Of a stretch of DNA of 64,000 bases, positions 45,478-54,640 are shown one piece after another. A program made the translations under genes and the position numbers. Below the pieces are notes generated by a model, which was not told the DNA's origin, ran no database searches, and saw only the letters and a list, made by a program, of their open reading frames with translations. The stretch is taken from contig JAHBTP010000002.1 in the NCBI GenBank assembly GCA_019638485.1, forward strand, positions 1-64,000, written 5' to 3'. This DNA comes from Ferruginibacter sp. Lineage in GTDB: Bacteria; Bacteroidota; Bacteroidia; Chitinophagales; Chitinophagaceae. Every line of letters starts with the position of its first letter. The stretch's first letter is position 1.

Positions 45478-46905
45478 TTATTCTTTATTATCCTTATCCC
45501 ATTTAATTTTAAGCAGGTCATTTATTTGTTCAAAGGCAAGTTTTTTACCAATGATACGTTTGTTTTTATCTAAAAGGAATATAGTTGGAGTTTGAGTAAC
45601 ATCATAGAGCTGGCGGTAGCTTGCGCGATTTAATTTTTCATCTTCTTTAGCCATTGCTTCTGTTTGATAAACATGAATCCAATCGCCAAGATGATGCTCT
45701 TTAATATAATTTACCCATTCTTTAGTGTGCTCATTTTCGGTAAGCACGGCATAAATTTTTAGGTTTTTACTTTTCCATTCGGCCTGGTATATTGAGTCAA
45801 TTCTTGGAAGTTCTTTTTTACAATGCCCACAGTTAGGATCCCAAAATATTACTATGGTGTAATCGGCTTTAACATTGTATAAAGGAGAGAGCTTTCCGGT
45901 TGAATCAAGCATTTCTAACGGAGCTGCTTGTTCGCCAATCAAATTAGCCATTTGCATATACGCTCGGTCTGAAATGGTCTTCATTTGCTTTTCATTTAAC
46001 CAAGGCGTTAAACCCTTGCTATGATATTTATTAAATAGGTGAACGAAAACAGCATCTTGTCCCATATAAGTAGGGTTAATATATTCATCGGTCAACCAAT
46101 TGAGCATATACTTGTAGAGCTCCGGTGCATTTCGGGCTAGCAGTAATTTGTAATCAATATCTTTTATAAGGCTGTCTGAAGCTTGGGGCATCACATCTCT
46201 GTAATATCTCTCAAGCTTTGGAATAAAAAAAGGAGTTCTCAAAATTCGGTCGTCTAAAAAGCTAATACCATCCCAGTAATGCGATTTGTAATATTGATAA
46301 TTATCTACAGAATCTTGATGTGTAACCGGAGCTTTATCCGGGTAAGGAGGTTCTTTCATGGCAAGCAATAACGCAGCCATAAGAGATTGAGGGTTTTTAT
46401 CAATTAAATTATTTCTAAAATCAATAATTTCCTGATTGGCTTTTTTGAATTCAGCTTCGTATTTTGAGGAATCTTCTGCAGATTTAGCGGAAGTATATGC
46501 CTGGCGCGCCCTCTGTACCAAGGGGCCTTTTTCAGAAATAAAGGTTTGATATTGTTCAAACAAATCATTTGCCGGCTCTCCGATAATTTTCATTTTATAA
46601 ATCTTCAAAGTATCATCGGCAGTGAGACTAATCTTTTTGCTCTTATCAATTAAAAAATCGCTGGAAAGTCGTTTACCGGGAAAAACAATGGCATAAATAC
46701 CACCCGGTAAAGTATTGGCTCCTTTAAACTGAACTTTTCCTTTGTTAATAAAACCGCTATCAGCGATATTTAAACTCTTACCCAAGTGGTAAGTTAAAAA
46801 TACCTTTCCCGTATCATATTGAGGGACGTTAAGAGAAATATCATATTGGGCGTATCCGGTTATACAAAATAAGAATGCGCCAAGGGTAAAAAAATGCTTC
46901 TTCAT
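45478..46905 (-). CDS. Periplasmic thioredoxin-like (TlpA/DUF5106-type) protein
   Basis: 475 residues from the ATG at 46905, which opens a clear signal peptide (MKKHFFTLGAFLF..GYAQ); the frame extends back to 47010. An N-terminal DUF4369-like beta domain (about 20-130) and a helical DUF5106-like middle precede a thioredoxin domain with the redox pair CGHC (WDPNCGHCKKELP). It is expected to reduce or shuffle disulfides in the periplasm. It is the first gene of an operon with the PpiC protein. Confidence 0.88.
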   Translation of the reverse strand: MKKHFFTLGAFLFCITGYAQYDISLNVPQYDTGKVFLTYHLGKSLNIADSGFINKGKVQFKGANTLPGGIYAIVFPGKRLSSDFLIDKSKKISLTADDTLKIYKMKIIGEPANDLFEQYQTFISEKGPLVQRARQAYTSAKSAEDSSKYEAEFKKANQEIIDFRNNLIDKNPQSLMAALLLAMKEPPYPDKAPVTHQDSVDNYQYYKSHYWDGISFLDDRILRTPFFIPKLERYYRDVMPQASDSLIKDIDYKLLLARNAPELYKYMLNWLTDEYINPTYMGQDAVFVHLFNKYHSKGLTPWLNEKQMKTISDRAYMQMANLIGEQAAPLEMLDSTGKLSPLYNVKADYTIVIFWDPNCGHCKKELPRIDSIYQAEWKSKNLKIYAVLTENEHTKEWVNYIKEHHLGDWIHVYQTEAMAKEDEKLNRASYRQLYDVTQTPTIFLLDKNKRIIGKKLAFEQINDLLKIKWDKDNKE

Positions 46906-47033
46906 ATTTGAAAAGTAGGAAACAAATGTATTCAAAAACGCGCTTATCTCCGAAATCAACATGATAAATAGGGCCGAATTATTACATATCATTAACAAAA
47001 GCAGAAACAAATTGAATTAGTTAATTTCGCGCG

Positions 47034-48440
47034 GTGCGAAAAAATAAAAAATATCCACTTTTAACTAATGTGCAAGTATCGGGCTATGCTGCCGGAGGCA
47101 AGGCGCTTGCTCGAGTTGATGGTAAGGTTATTTTTATAACAGGTGCAGTGCCCGGAGATGTGGTAAATGTGCAACTAATAAAAAACAAAAAAGATTGGGG
47201 AGAGGGCTTTGTTGCACAAGTGATTGAATATTCAAAAGATAGAACAGTTCCATTTTGTGAGCACTTTGGGGTTTGTGGAGGTTGTAAATGGCAAATGTTA
47301 CCTTATGAAAAGCAACTGGAGTATAAGCAACAGGAAGTTGAAGAAACGCTTATCCGAATTGGGAAGGCTGTGTTACCTAAGGTAATGCCAATTTTAGGTA
47401 GCAGCGAAACGATTCATTATAGAAATAAATTGGAGTTTACATTTAGTGATCGGCGTTATTTAACAAGGGAGGAGGTAAAGAATACGCACACAAATAGTTT
47501 TGAAAATGCATTAGGTTATCACGCTCCACAAATTTTTGATAAAGTAATTGACATCCGAACCTGCTGGTTAATGGATGATGTAAACAATCGGGTACGCAAC
47601 ACCGTTAGGTCTTTTGCATTAGCACACAATCTTTCTTTTTATAATATTCGTCAGCACACAGGGTGGCTTCGCAACCTGATGATTAGACATTGTACAACAG
47701 GAGAGTTAATGGTTAACTTGTGTATTAATTATCGGGATGATGAGGCGCTTAAATTGCTATTTGACCATTTGTTGTTGGAGATTCCGGAAATCACTACGTT
47801 ACTTTATACAATTAATACCAAGTGGAATGATAGTATTTATGATTTGGAACCACAGGTATATTTTGGAAGAGGGTATGTAACAGAAAAGTTAGGAGATTTC
47901 TCTTTTATTATAAGCCCCAAGTCGTTTTTTCAAACAAATACAAAACAGGCAGAAGTTTTATATCGTGTTGTACAGGAATTTACCGGATTAACAGGGGTGG
48001 AAACTGTTTATGATTTGTATTGTGGAACAGGAAGTATTGGTATTTTTTTAAGTAAGCAAGCGGGGCGTATTGTTGGCGTAGAAACAGTAGCAGAAGCTGT
48101 TGAAGATGCAAAAAAAAATGCAGCACTAAATGGAATTGAACATGCTGAATTCTTTTGTGGAGATGTCATTGATATTTGTAACTCAACTTTTTTTAATGCA
48201 CATGGTTTTCCGGATATTATTATTACTGACCCACCAAGAGCCGGGATGCATGAAAAATTAGTGTTAAAACTATTGGAGATATCAGCGCCTAAGATAGTGT
48301 ATGTAAGCTGTAATGTTGCTACTCAGGCGCGTGATATTGCTTTATTGCTTGACAAATACCAGGTAGAAAAAGTTCAGCCTTTGGATATGTTCCCACATAC
48401 GCATCATATCGAATCTGTGGTGTTACTTACGCTGCGTTAA
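47034..48440 (+). CDS. rlmD: 23S rRNA (uracil-C5)-methyltransferase, RlmD/RumA type
   Basis: 468 residues, start GTG at 47034. A TRAM domain (about 8-66) precedes the 4Fe-4S motif C.....CGGC (CEHFGVCGGCKWQ). The SAM domain is clear: VYDLYCGTGSIGIF, IITDPPRAGM and the catalytic Cys in YVSCNVATQARD. The target is probably U1939 of 23S rRNA, though RlmC/RlmCD-type specificity cannot be excluded. A near-match -7 box (TAATTTCG, 47022-47029) precedes it, and two rhomboid genes follow. Confidence 0.9.
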   Translation: MRKNKKYPLLTNVQVSGYAAGGKALARVDGKVIFITGAVPGDVVNVQLIKNKKDWGEGFVAQVIEYSKDRTVPFCEHFGVCGGCKWQMLPYEKQLEYKQQEVEETLIRIGKAVLPKVMPILGSSETIHYRNKLEFTFSDRRYLTREEVKNTHTNSFENALGYHAPQIFDKVIDIRTCWLMDDVNNRVRNTVRSFALAHNLSFYNIRQHTGWLRNLMIRHCTTGELMVNLCINYRDDEALKLLFDHLLLEIPEITTLLYTINTKWNDSIYDLEPQVYFGRGYVTEKLGDFSFIISPKSFFQTNTKQAEVLYRVVQEFTGLTGVETVYDLYCGTGSIGIFLSKQAGRIVGVETVAEAVEDAKKNAALNGIEHAEFFCGDVIDICNSTFFNAHGFPDIIITDPPRAGMHEKLVLKLLEISAPKIVYVSCNVATQARDIALLLDKYQVEKVQPLDMFPHTHHIESVVLLTLR

Positions 48441-48451
48441 TGCTTTACTCC

Positions 48452-48459
48452 TAACTTTG
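48452..48459 (+). promoter_or_regulatory. -7 box of the first rhomboid gene
   Basis: TAACTTTG, a perfect TAnnTTTG match, ends four bases before the ATG at 48464, so the rhomboid pair probably has its own nearly leaderless promoter. Confidence 0.5.
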
Positions 48460-48463
48460 CTTT

Positions 48464-49141
48464 ATGGCTAATCACGGCATTTTAGGCAGAACAACTCCGG
48501 TTGTTTTAAACCTTATTATAATTAATACCATTATTTTTCTTGCACAGGGTGTTATGGGCGACAGGGTTTTTGATTTGTTTGCTTTGCATCATATACAAAG
48601 CGAATATTTTAGGCCCTATCAATTATTAACCCACATGTTTATGCATGGAAGTTTTTTCCATTTGCTATTTAATATGTTTGCCTTATGGATGTTTGGGTGT
48701 AACATGGAAAGGTTATGGGGGCAAAAGAAGTTTTTAATATTTTATTTTATATGTGGATTTGGAGCGGCTATTGCCCAATTAATAAATTATGGTTTTGATT
48801 ATGCAGGAATCAATCCGGGGCAATTAGACCCTCGGAGTTATGATTATATCCAGCAGGTGTGGCGTAATAATGCAACAGTTGGTGCATCAGGCGCCATAAT
48901 GGGTGTTTTAGCAGCATTTGGATATACCTATCCTAATGTTCAATTATTTATTATGCCTATTCCATTTCCAATTAAAGCAAAATGGGCAATTATAGGCATT
49001 ATTGCATTGGATGTTTTTGGTGGTTTTTCAAACACGGCGAATGATAATGTAGCTCATTTTGCACACGTTGGCGGAGCGTTGATTGGATTTTTAATTGTAT
49101 GGTATTGGAATAGAAAAAATAAACATTGGCGACTTATGTAA
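48464..49141 (+). CDS. Rhomboid intramembrane serine protease
   Basis: 225 residues with six membrane helices. Loop HGSFFHLLFNM (about 61-71) matches the rhomboid pattern, the nucleophile is Ser142 in GASGAIMG, and the His partner lies in AHFAHVGGALIG (His198/His201). It should cleave transmembrane segments of unknown substrates. The next rhomboid gene begins six bases after its stop, a close pair that suggests joint function. Confidence 0.92.
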   Translation: MANHGILGRTTPVVLNLIIINTIIFLAQGVMGDRVFDLFALHHIQSEYFRPYQLLTHMFMHGSFFHLLFNMFALWMFGCNMERLWGQKKFLIFYFICGFGAAIAQLINYGFDYAGINPGQLDPRSYDYIQQVWRNNATVGASGAIMGVLAAFGYTYPNVQLFIMPIPFPIKAKWAIIGIIALDVFGGFSNTANDNVAHFAHVGGALIGFLIVWYWNRKNKHWRLM

Positions 49142-49147
49142 TGTTTT

Positions 49148-50092
49148 ATGGGAGAAGCAGAAAGATATAGAGAGTATAAAAGACCCAGGCATCGTTTTAG
49201 GTTGGGGCAGGCCAATAATGCGGTAACCGCATTGTTGGTATTTAATGTGGTGTGCTTTATGTTATTGTTTGTGGTTCAGGTTGTGTACAATTATTTTCAT
49301 CAATCAACCAGTGTGTTTGCTGCAAGTGTTCTACCCTGGTTCAGGCTCCCTGCAGGAGCCCAGATGTTTACAGAAAGGCCATGGACGATTATTACCTATG
49401 TGTTTTGTGATGCAAGCTTCAATTTATTTAGAGTGCTTAGTAACATTCTTTGGTTATGGGCTTTCGGTTCTTTTATGCAACAGTTGGAAGGAAATGATAA
49501 AATAATTCCGGTTTATTTGTATGGCGCTATTTTAGGAGGAATCTTTTTTATAACATCAGCAGGTTTACTTCCTTCTTATGAGCCATATATTAATTCTACA
49601 GGATTGCTGGGAGCAAATACGGGAGTGCTTGCTGTAGCATCCGCAGCAACCACACTTAACCCAAAATTTAAGGTACTGCCATATATTAGAGATGGTATTC
49701 CAATATATTGGCTATTCATCTTCTTTTTAATGATTGACTATGTTTCTGTTGTTCCCGCCCCACTGCCTTATACTATCGCTCATATAGGTGCCGTGGTAGC
49801 AGGTGGTGTGTTTGTTTGGTTGCTGCGCAGAGGATGGGATGGGAGCGTGTGGATGAACAAACTATATAATTGGCTATCGAACTTACTCACTCCTAAAGTT
49901 AAAAAGCTCTCTTATAGAGAAAGGGAACGATTGTATTATAATACACACGGCAGAACACCTTTTAGTAAAACAACCAATATCACCCAAGAACGGATAGATG
50001 AAATTTTAGATAAAATCAATCAAAAAGGATATCACTTCTTAACAGATGAGGAAAGAGAGATTTTGCGCAGAGCTTCTGAGGAAAGCGAATAG
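49148..50092 (+). CDS. Second rhomboid-family protein with altered active site and C-terminal extension
   Basis: 314 residues. The rhomboid core is recognisable (RPWTIITYVFCDASFNLFRVLSNILWLWAFG), and the His region TIAHIGAVVAGG is kept. At the nucleophile the sequence is GANTG (155-159), with Thr158 where Ser is normal, so it may be inactive or unusual. A cytoplasmic C-terminal part of about 75 residues (RIDEILDKINQKGYHFLTDEEREILRRAS) is of the DUF6576 kind seen on other Bacteroidota rhomboids. It is co-transcribed with the canonical rhomboid upstream and might regulate it. Confidence 0.85.
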   Translation: MGEAERYREYKRPRHRFRLGQANNAVTALLVFNVVCFMLLFVVQVVYNYFHQSTSVFAASVLPWFRLPAGAQMFTERPWTIITYVFCDASFNLFRVLSNILWLWAFGSFMQQLEGNDKIIPVYLYGAILGGIFFITSAGLLPSYEPYINSTGLLGANTGVLAVASAATTLNPKFKVLPYIRDGIPIYWLFIFFLMIDYVSVVPAPLPYTIAHIGAVVAGGVFVWLLRRGWDGSVWMNKLYNWLSNLLTPKVKKLSYRERERLYYNTHGRTPFSKTTNITQERIDEILDKINQKGYHFLTDEEREILRRASEESE

Positions 50093-50294
50093 GGATAAAT
50101 GTAGCAATGATAGTACGGGTAAAAGTTCTAAGCGTGATTTATGCAATGGAAGCTACTCGTTTAAATATTTTAATTGAACGTTTTTAAGGGGTTAATGAAC
50201 AAATAATTGGATTTCTGTGAGAAATTAATTTTTGAAAATACTTTCTCTAAAAATTGGCAATTTGCAGTTAAGATTTATGTATCTTGTAAACCGC

Positions 50295-50315
50295 GCCGGA
50301 AAAACCGGCATTTTT
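50295..50315 (+). terminator. Terminator-like hairpin
   Basis: GCCGG-AAAAA-CCGGC followed by ATTTTTATT, about 200 bases after the rhomboid pair and 63 bases before the lipoprotein gene. The stem is only five base pairs. It could end the rhomboid transcript or sit in the leader of the next gene. Confidence 0.4.
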
Positions 50316-50377
50316 ATTATAGTTGGAACGATAATCGTATTTGTGTGTTTTTCGTATTGAAAAAAGAATTGAAAATT

Positions 50378-51010
50378 ATGAAAAGGATAATAATTTATTT
50401 TTTTACCGGATTACTATTGGCTTCTTGTAATGTGGACAAAGTTGCAGAAAAGGATGCTTCATTAGTCTTGTCTGACTCTGCTTTTCAACATCAAAATGCT
50501 ACCTCACAGGATGTTTTGGGAAATACGAATTCAGATCCTGTTATAACACCTGTATCCATTAATGATCAAGCTATTTCATCCGAAGCTCCCGGTGCCACAT
50601 TGAATCCGGCTACAGCAGCGTCGGCTGCAGTAGGAAAAGGAATGAACCCTCCTCATGGGCAGCCTAATCATCGTTGCGATATTCCGGTGGGAGCACCATT
50701 ATCTTCCCCTCCGGCAAATCCGGTAGCTACCCAGCCTGTGGCTAACACAACTGCATCAACTTCTAAAACAGCTCCGGGTATGAATCCACCACATGGTGAA
50801 CCGGGCCACAGATGTGATATATCTGTTGGAGCACCATTATCATCTGCACCGGCTACGCCTGCAGCAAACATTACGCCCGCTGCCCCCACGGATATTAAAA
50901 CCCCACAAACCGTTGTAGTGCCTAACGCTGAATCTGCCGTGCAGGGCGTAATCACTCCCGAAATAAAAGAAGAACTCAAAAATGAGGCTGCTGCAGATAA
51001 CAAGCCGTAA
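50378..51010 (+). CDS. Lipoprotein with duplicated HGxPxHRCDI motif
   Basis: 210 residues from the ATG at 50378; an in-frame ATG-less extension runs back to 50207. Cys17 is the lipidation site (LLLASCNVDK). The rest is a low-complexity Ala/Pro/Thr/Ser linker carrying two nearly identical 23-residue motifs (88-110 and 134-156) of the form GMNPPHG.P.HRCDI.VGAPLSS. The conserved His, Cys and Asp could bind a metal or heme, or be a docking peptide. I recall this motif in other Bacteroidota proteins without known function. The nuclease-like gene follows 48 bases after its stop. Confidence 0.75.
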   Translation: MKRIIIYFFTGLLLASCNVDKVAEKDASLVLSDSAFQHQNATSQDVLGNTNSDPVITPVSINDQAISSEAPGATLNPATAASAAVGKGMNPPHGQPNHRCDIPVGAPLSSPPANPVATQPVANTTASTSKTAPGMNPPHGEPGHRCDISVGAPLSSAPATPAANITPAAPTDIKTPQTVVVPNAESAVQGVITPEIKEELKNEAAADNKP

Positions 51011-51058
51011 AAGGAATCTCTTTTGTAGGAAAAAATTGTAAGGGCATAATTTATTGAT

Positions 51059-52177
51059 ATGCTTCAAAAGTTCAAGAACCTATCACGAAGATTTTTAGTT
51101 TTCTTAAATATTGTAGCGGCACTGAGCTTTTTGATAGGATGTTATGCCTATTTATTTTCTCCGGAGAAATATTGGATTATAGGAGCTTTCGCATTAACCT
51201 CCTTTTACTTTTTAATGCTGTTATTGCTTTTTCTTTTGTTTTGGATTTTAGTTCGTTCTAAATTTTTTCTTATCTCTCTTGTTTCTATAATTGTGGCCTG
51301 GAATCCGATTCAACATTTAATTCAATTAAATTTCTCTTCTAATTTTAAACAGTTCAAAGATTCTTCAAGTATAAGAATTATGAGTTGGAATATTGAGCAC
51401 TTTGAAATTACCAAACAAACAAAACAGCCGGAAAAAAGAAAAAGTATGTTTGAGGTAATTAACACTTTTTCTCCTGATGTGGCGTGTTTTCAGGAAGTTG
51501 TTGCTACAAGTGATAACCCTGATGCAACAAATTATATTCCTGATATTATGAAAAAACTTGGATTTTCATCCTTTCATTATACTTATAATCCCCGACTTGA
51601 TTTTGATAATACACATCACTTTGGTATTGCCATTTTTAGCAGGTATCCAATAATTAATAAAAAAAGTATTTCTTATCCCCCTCATACTTACAATAGTATT
51701 TTTCAATATGCCGATATTGTAAAAAACGAAGACACTTTTAGAGTTTTTAATTTTCATTTACAATCATTAAAGTTTAATCGAAAGAACTTAGCCTTAATTA
51801 ATAATCCGGAAGCCAATAATGTTGCGCTAAAAGAAAGCAAGAGTATTATTGGGAAATTTCGCAAAGGGCTTCTGTTTCGTGCGAAGCAAAGTGAACGTAT
51901 AGCCAGTGTAATTGCTCAAAGCCCATATCCGGTAATTGTTTGTGGAGATTTTAATGATGTTCCTAATAGTTATGCATATCATACAATTGGAGATGGATTA
52001 CAAAACACTTTTGTTAAAAAGGGTTCAGGACTTGGCCGAACGTTTTACAAAATAGCACCTACCTTACGGATTGATAATATTTTTGTAGATAAGCGGTTTA
52101 AAGTACAGCAATTTGAACGAGTAAAAAAATACATCAGCGACCACTATCCGGTAATAGCTGATTTAATAAAAGAATAG
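51059..52177 (+). CDS. Membrane-anchored endonuclease/exonuclease/phosphatase-family protein
   Basis: 372 residues. Three N-terminal membrane helices (about 14-33, 39-62, 64-85) are followed by an EEP fold domain: IMSWNIEHFE, CFQEVV, FGIAIFSRYPI, VCGDFNDVPNS and the final SDHYPVIAD, which supply the metal and catalytic residues. The substrate could be nucleic acid or a phosphodiester/phosphoinositide-type molecule outside the cytoplasm. Confidence 0.9.
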   Translation: MLQKFKNLSRRFLVFLNIVAALSFLIGCYAYLFSPEKYWIIGAFALTSFYFLMLLLLFLLFWILVRSKFFLISLVSIIVAWNPIQHLIQLNFSSNFKQFKDSSSIRIMSWNIEHFEITKQTKQPEKRKSMFEVINTFSPDVACFQEVVATSDNPDATNYIPDIMKKLGFSSFHYTYNPRLDFDNTHHFGIAIFSRYPIINKKSISYPPHTYNSIFQYADIVKNEDTFRVFNFHLQSLKFNRKNLALINNPEANNVALKESKSIIGKFRKGLLFRAKQSERIASVIAQSPYPVIVCGDFNDVPNSYAYHTIGDGLQNTFVKKGSGLGRTFYKIAPTLRIDNIFVDKRFKVQQFERVKKYISDHYPVIADLIKE

Positions 52178-52231
52178 GTGAATAATTCTTTGTTTGATTT
52201 GTGTTTCTAATAAAAAACAAACCATAAAGGA

Positions 52232-54043
52232 TTAACTAATTTGGGCGCTACACCAATTTTCAAAAACAGCCATCAATTTATTTTCAGCAAAAGACAGATT
52301 GTTTTGAAATGCTTCCTTTTCGATTTCGTTTAATCCGGTTAAATTCAATTCTCTGTAATATTGGATGCCTGTTAATAATTGAGTGTAAAATGTAGTAAAA
52401 TATTTTTCCTTTTTTAAATCCCAATTACGCTGTTCTTCTGAAAGTTGTTTTTCAAAGTAATCAATATAAATAAACAATTCATTAATGAATACGTGTGGTC
52501 TGTTAGCATCAGTTATCACGTTTGTTCTTCCATAAATATGGTCAATCATTTCTTGCAAGGAAACCACTTTTGAGAAATGGGCAATATTAGGTCCGGGGCA
52601 AATAGTAACCGCATTTAGGTTTTTTAAAAATGGTTGATCATATTTTACAGAAGCTGAATTACTCAGGCCAATACATAAACACTCCTTATCTAAAACATTT
52701 TGCAACTCTTCTTCATATTGTTCTTTAGGCAGGTCAAGTGATTTCAGTTGTTTTATTTTCAACAGTTGATATTTTGTTGAAGCGGTACAAATAGGGTCTT
52801 TGGTAAATTCTGTATTATTTACCAGATGCTTTTCTGTACAAGGGCTTCCCGGCTTTCCATGTTTAATTCTATCCTTTTTTTCAATATCTGCACTGGTGTT
52901 TTTCAGGTAATGAAAGGGTACACCTAAAGGAGAGTTTTTGCTTAAAAAAATATCTTGCTTTGTTGCTTTTTGCAAAAGGGCTAATGTGTTTGAATCAACT
53001 GTAGTAGCTTCAGGAACCAATAGAAAGGGAGTGCCCCAGCCGGTGCTTTCCACACCATAATAACTACATAAAAAATTATGCTCTTCATTTGTTCCGATTC
53101 CACCTTGTACACTTAATTTAATTGGGTGTGGCTCACTGAATGAAATTCCAGATTTTGCTTCTTGTGCTTTATTATATATTTCAAATAACGAAGAAGATAG
53201 TTCTTGTCTTTTCTGTTTAAATTCTTCTAAAATCGGTCCCATCAAATATCCGTCAGTAGCAAAAGCGTGACCACCACAGTTTAGGCCGGATTCAATTCTA
53301 TATTCACTAATCCAGATTCCTTTTTTAGCCAGGTATTTCCCTTGAATTAGTGCGGAGCGATAATCACTGACTTTAATAGCAATTTTCTTTTCAAAAACAC
53401 CGGGGCCTTTTGCATCAAATGCTCTAAACTGTTCCATATAATTATAAAGGCGTGGATTCATTCCGGCGGAGAGTACAAGAGAGGTGTTCGTTAAGTTACT
53501 GTTGGCATAGCCGCGTAAAGCAGCTAAAGCATCAGAGCCATTTTCGATAAGGGAGCCGTCTTTAGAAAAATTATTTTTGTCCAGCTTAGTCATAATATTC
53601 ACATCAATGCTACCGGCTGTAATATTATTTCGAAGTTCACTTTCAATAGACGCTTTTTCAACCGTGTTACTTGTTTCACACATCTTTAAGTATAGTTGTT
53701 TTAATTTGCTCTCATTGGGCAGCATTTCAAAATACTTTACGATTTCAGAGCCGGTTTCAAAAACAGACTTTTTTAATTTTTCAATTTGTGTGGATACAAT
53801 ACTATTTACCAAGTTTAAATAATCAGTAATTCTCTTCTCCCGGTGATTATCATCTTTAGTGGGTATTGGAAAAAAAGGTTTATTTATATATTCATAATAA
53901 TGCTTGCGCATTAATTCGTTCAGTCTATCGTCCATTACTGAAATAGCAGAGGCTATACCATATTGTGCCACTTTAATGGGAGAGTCAATAGTAAATGCTA
54001 AGCCCATTACCGGAATATGGAACTTGTGTTGGTTTGGAAACAT
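52232..54043 (-). CDS. Nitronate-monooxygenase-like TIM-barrel protein of unknown substrate
   Basis: 603 residues, about twice the usual length of nitronate monooxygenases. Three family landmarks are visible: the first strand (HIPVMGLAFTIDSPIKVAQYGIASAIS), the SGLNCGGHAF segment in place of xEAGGH, and VQGGIGTNEEH ... STGWGTPFLLVPEAT in place of AAGGIxxG ... GxQxGTRFLxTxES. A long helical insertion (about 45-170) and a Cys-bearing C-terminal part (GSPCTEKHL, DPICTAS, ECLCIGL, TICPGPN) are extra and could bind metal or a cluster. FMN binding is plausible. The role is unknown. It stands alone. Confidence 0.65.
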   Translation of the reverse strand: MFPNQHKFHIPVMGLAFTIDSPIKVAQYGIASAISVMDDRLNELMRKHYYEYINKPFFPIPTKDDNHREKRITDYLNLVNSIVSTQIEKLKKSVFETGSEIVKYFEMLPNESKLKQLYLKMCETSNTVEKASIESELRNNITAGSIDVNIMTKLDKNNFSKDGSLIENGSDALAALRGYANSNLTNTSLVLSAGMNPRLYNYMEQFRAFDAKGPGVFEKKIAIKVSDYRSALIQGKYLAKKGIWISEYRIESGLNCGGHAFATDGYLMGPILEEFKQKRQELSSSLFEIYNKAQEAKSGISFSEPHPIKLSVQGGIGTNEEHNFLCSYYGVESTGWGTPFLLVPEATTVDSNTLALLQKATKQDIFLSKNSPLGVPFHYLKNTSADIEKKDRIKHGKPGSPCTEKHLVNNTEFTKDPICTASTKYQLLKIKQLKSLDLPKEQYEEELQNVLDKECLCIGLSNSASVKYDQPFLKNLNAVTICPGPNIAHFSKVVSLQEMIDHIYGRTNVITDANRPHVFINELFIYIDYFEKQLSEEQRNWDLKKEKYFTTFYTQLLTGIQYYRELNLTGLNEIEKEAFQNNLSFAENKLMAVFENWCSAQIS

Positions 54044-54640
54044 AAGAGATTGATGTATTGATAATCTATAAAAATTGCATTTTTGCCCACATCGCTCATT
54101 TATTAAGAATAAGAAACAGCAACTATTTAAGGATGCTTGTATCCTAAGCCTTGCGGAGTGTGAAGGTATTGAATAAAGGAGAAACTTGTCCTTTATTTAG
54201 GTTAATGATTTAGAAAATCAATAGGTTAATTATTCAAAATTTCGATTTTTTCTCTTGATAGCAGATTAATAATTAGTGGGTTAAAGGAAGGGCTTACCAA
54301 GCGGCAAAGCCCATAAGGAGGCTGAGTCAAGCTCCACCATAACCACTAAAGCATTGGAAATTACCAGTTCGGTGGTAATCATGTAGAAAGCGCCATTTGG
54401 AAGAATGAAGAAGTGCACAATGTAGGTGTTAAAAGGTGCTTTTTTCCGGTGTAGTTAAAATAATGTTTTCTTTATTAAGGAGTTATCTTTTTTAAAACAG
54501 GAAATGAATTTTCCCTGCGTTGGTTAGGCGATTTTTAAGGGGGAAGATTAGCATCATAATTTCTGTCTTTTTTATTTAAAAAAAGGTAAGGCTTGGTTAG
54601 AAATCTATTTTTATTAATAACGAGGCAATACTCCCGAGGC
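54044..54640. other. Gene-free stretch between the TIM-barrel gene and repeat copy C
   Basis: 597 bases with stop codons in all frames. A short stretch at about 54296-54430 is less AT-rich than its surroundings and may be a decayed coding fragment, but I could not match it to a family. The left end must hold the promoter of the TIM-barrel gene; no perfect box was found. Confidence 0.4.
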
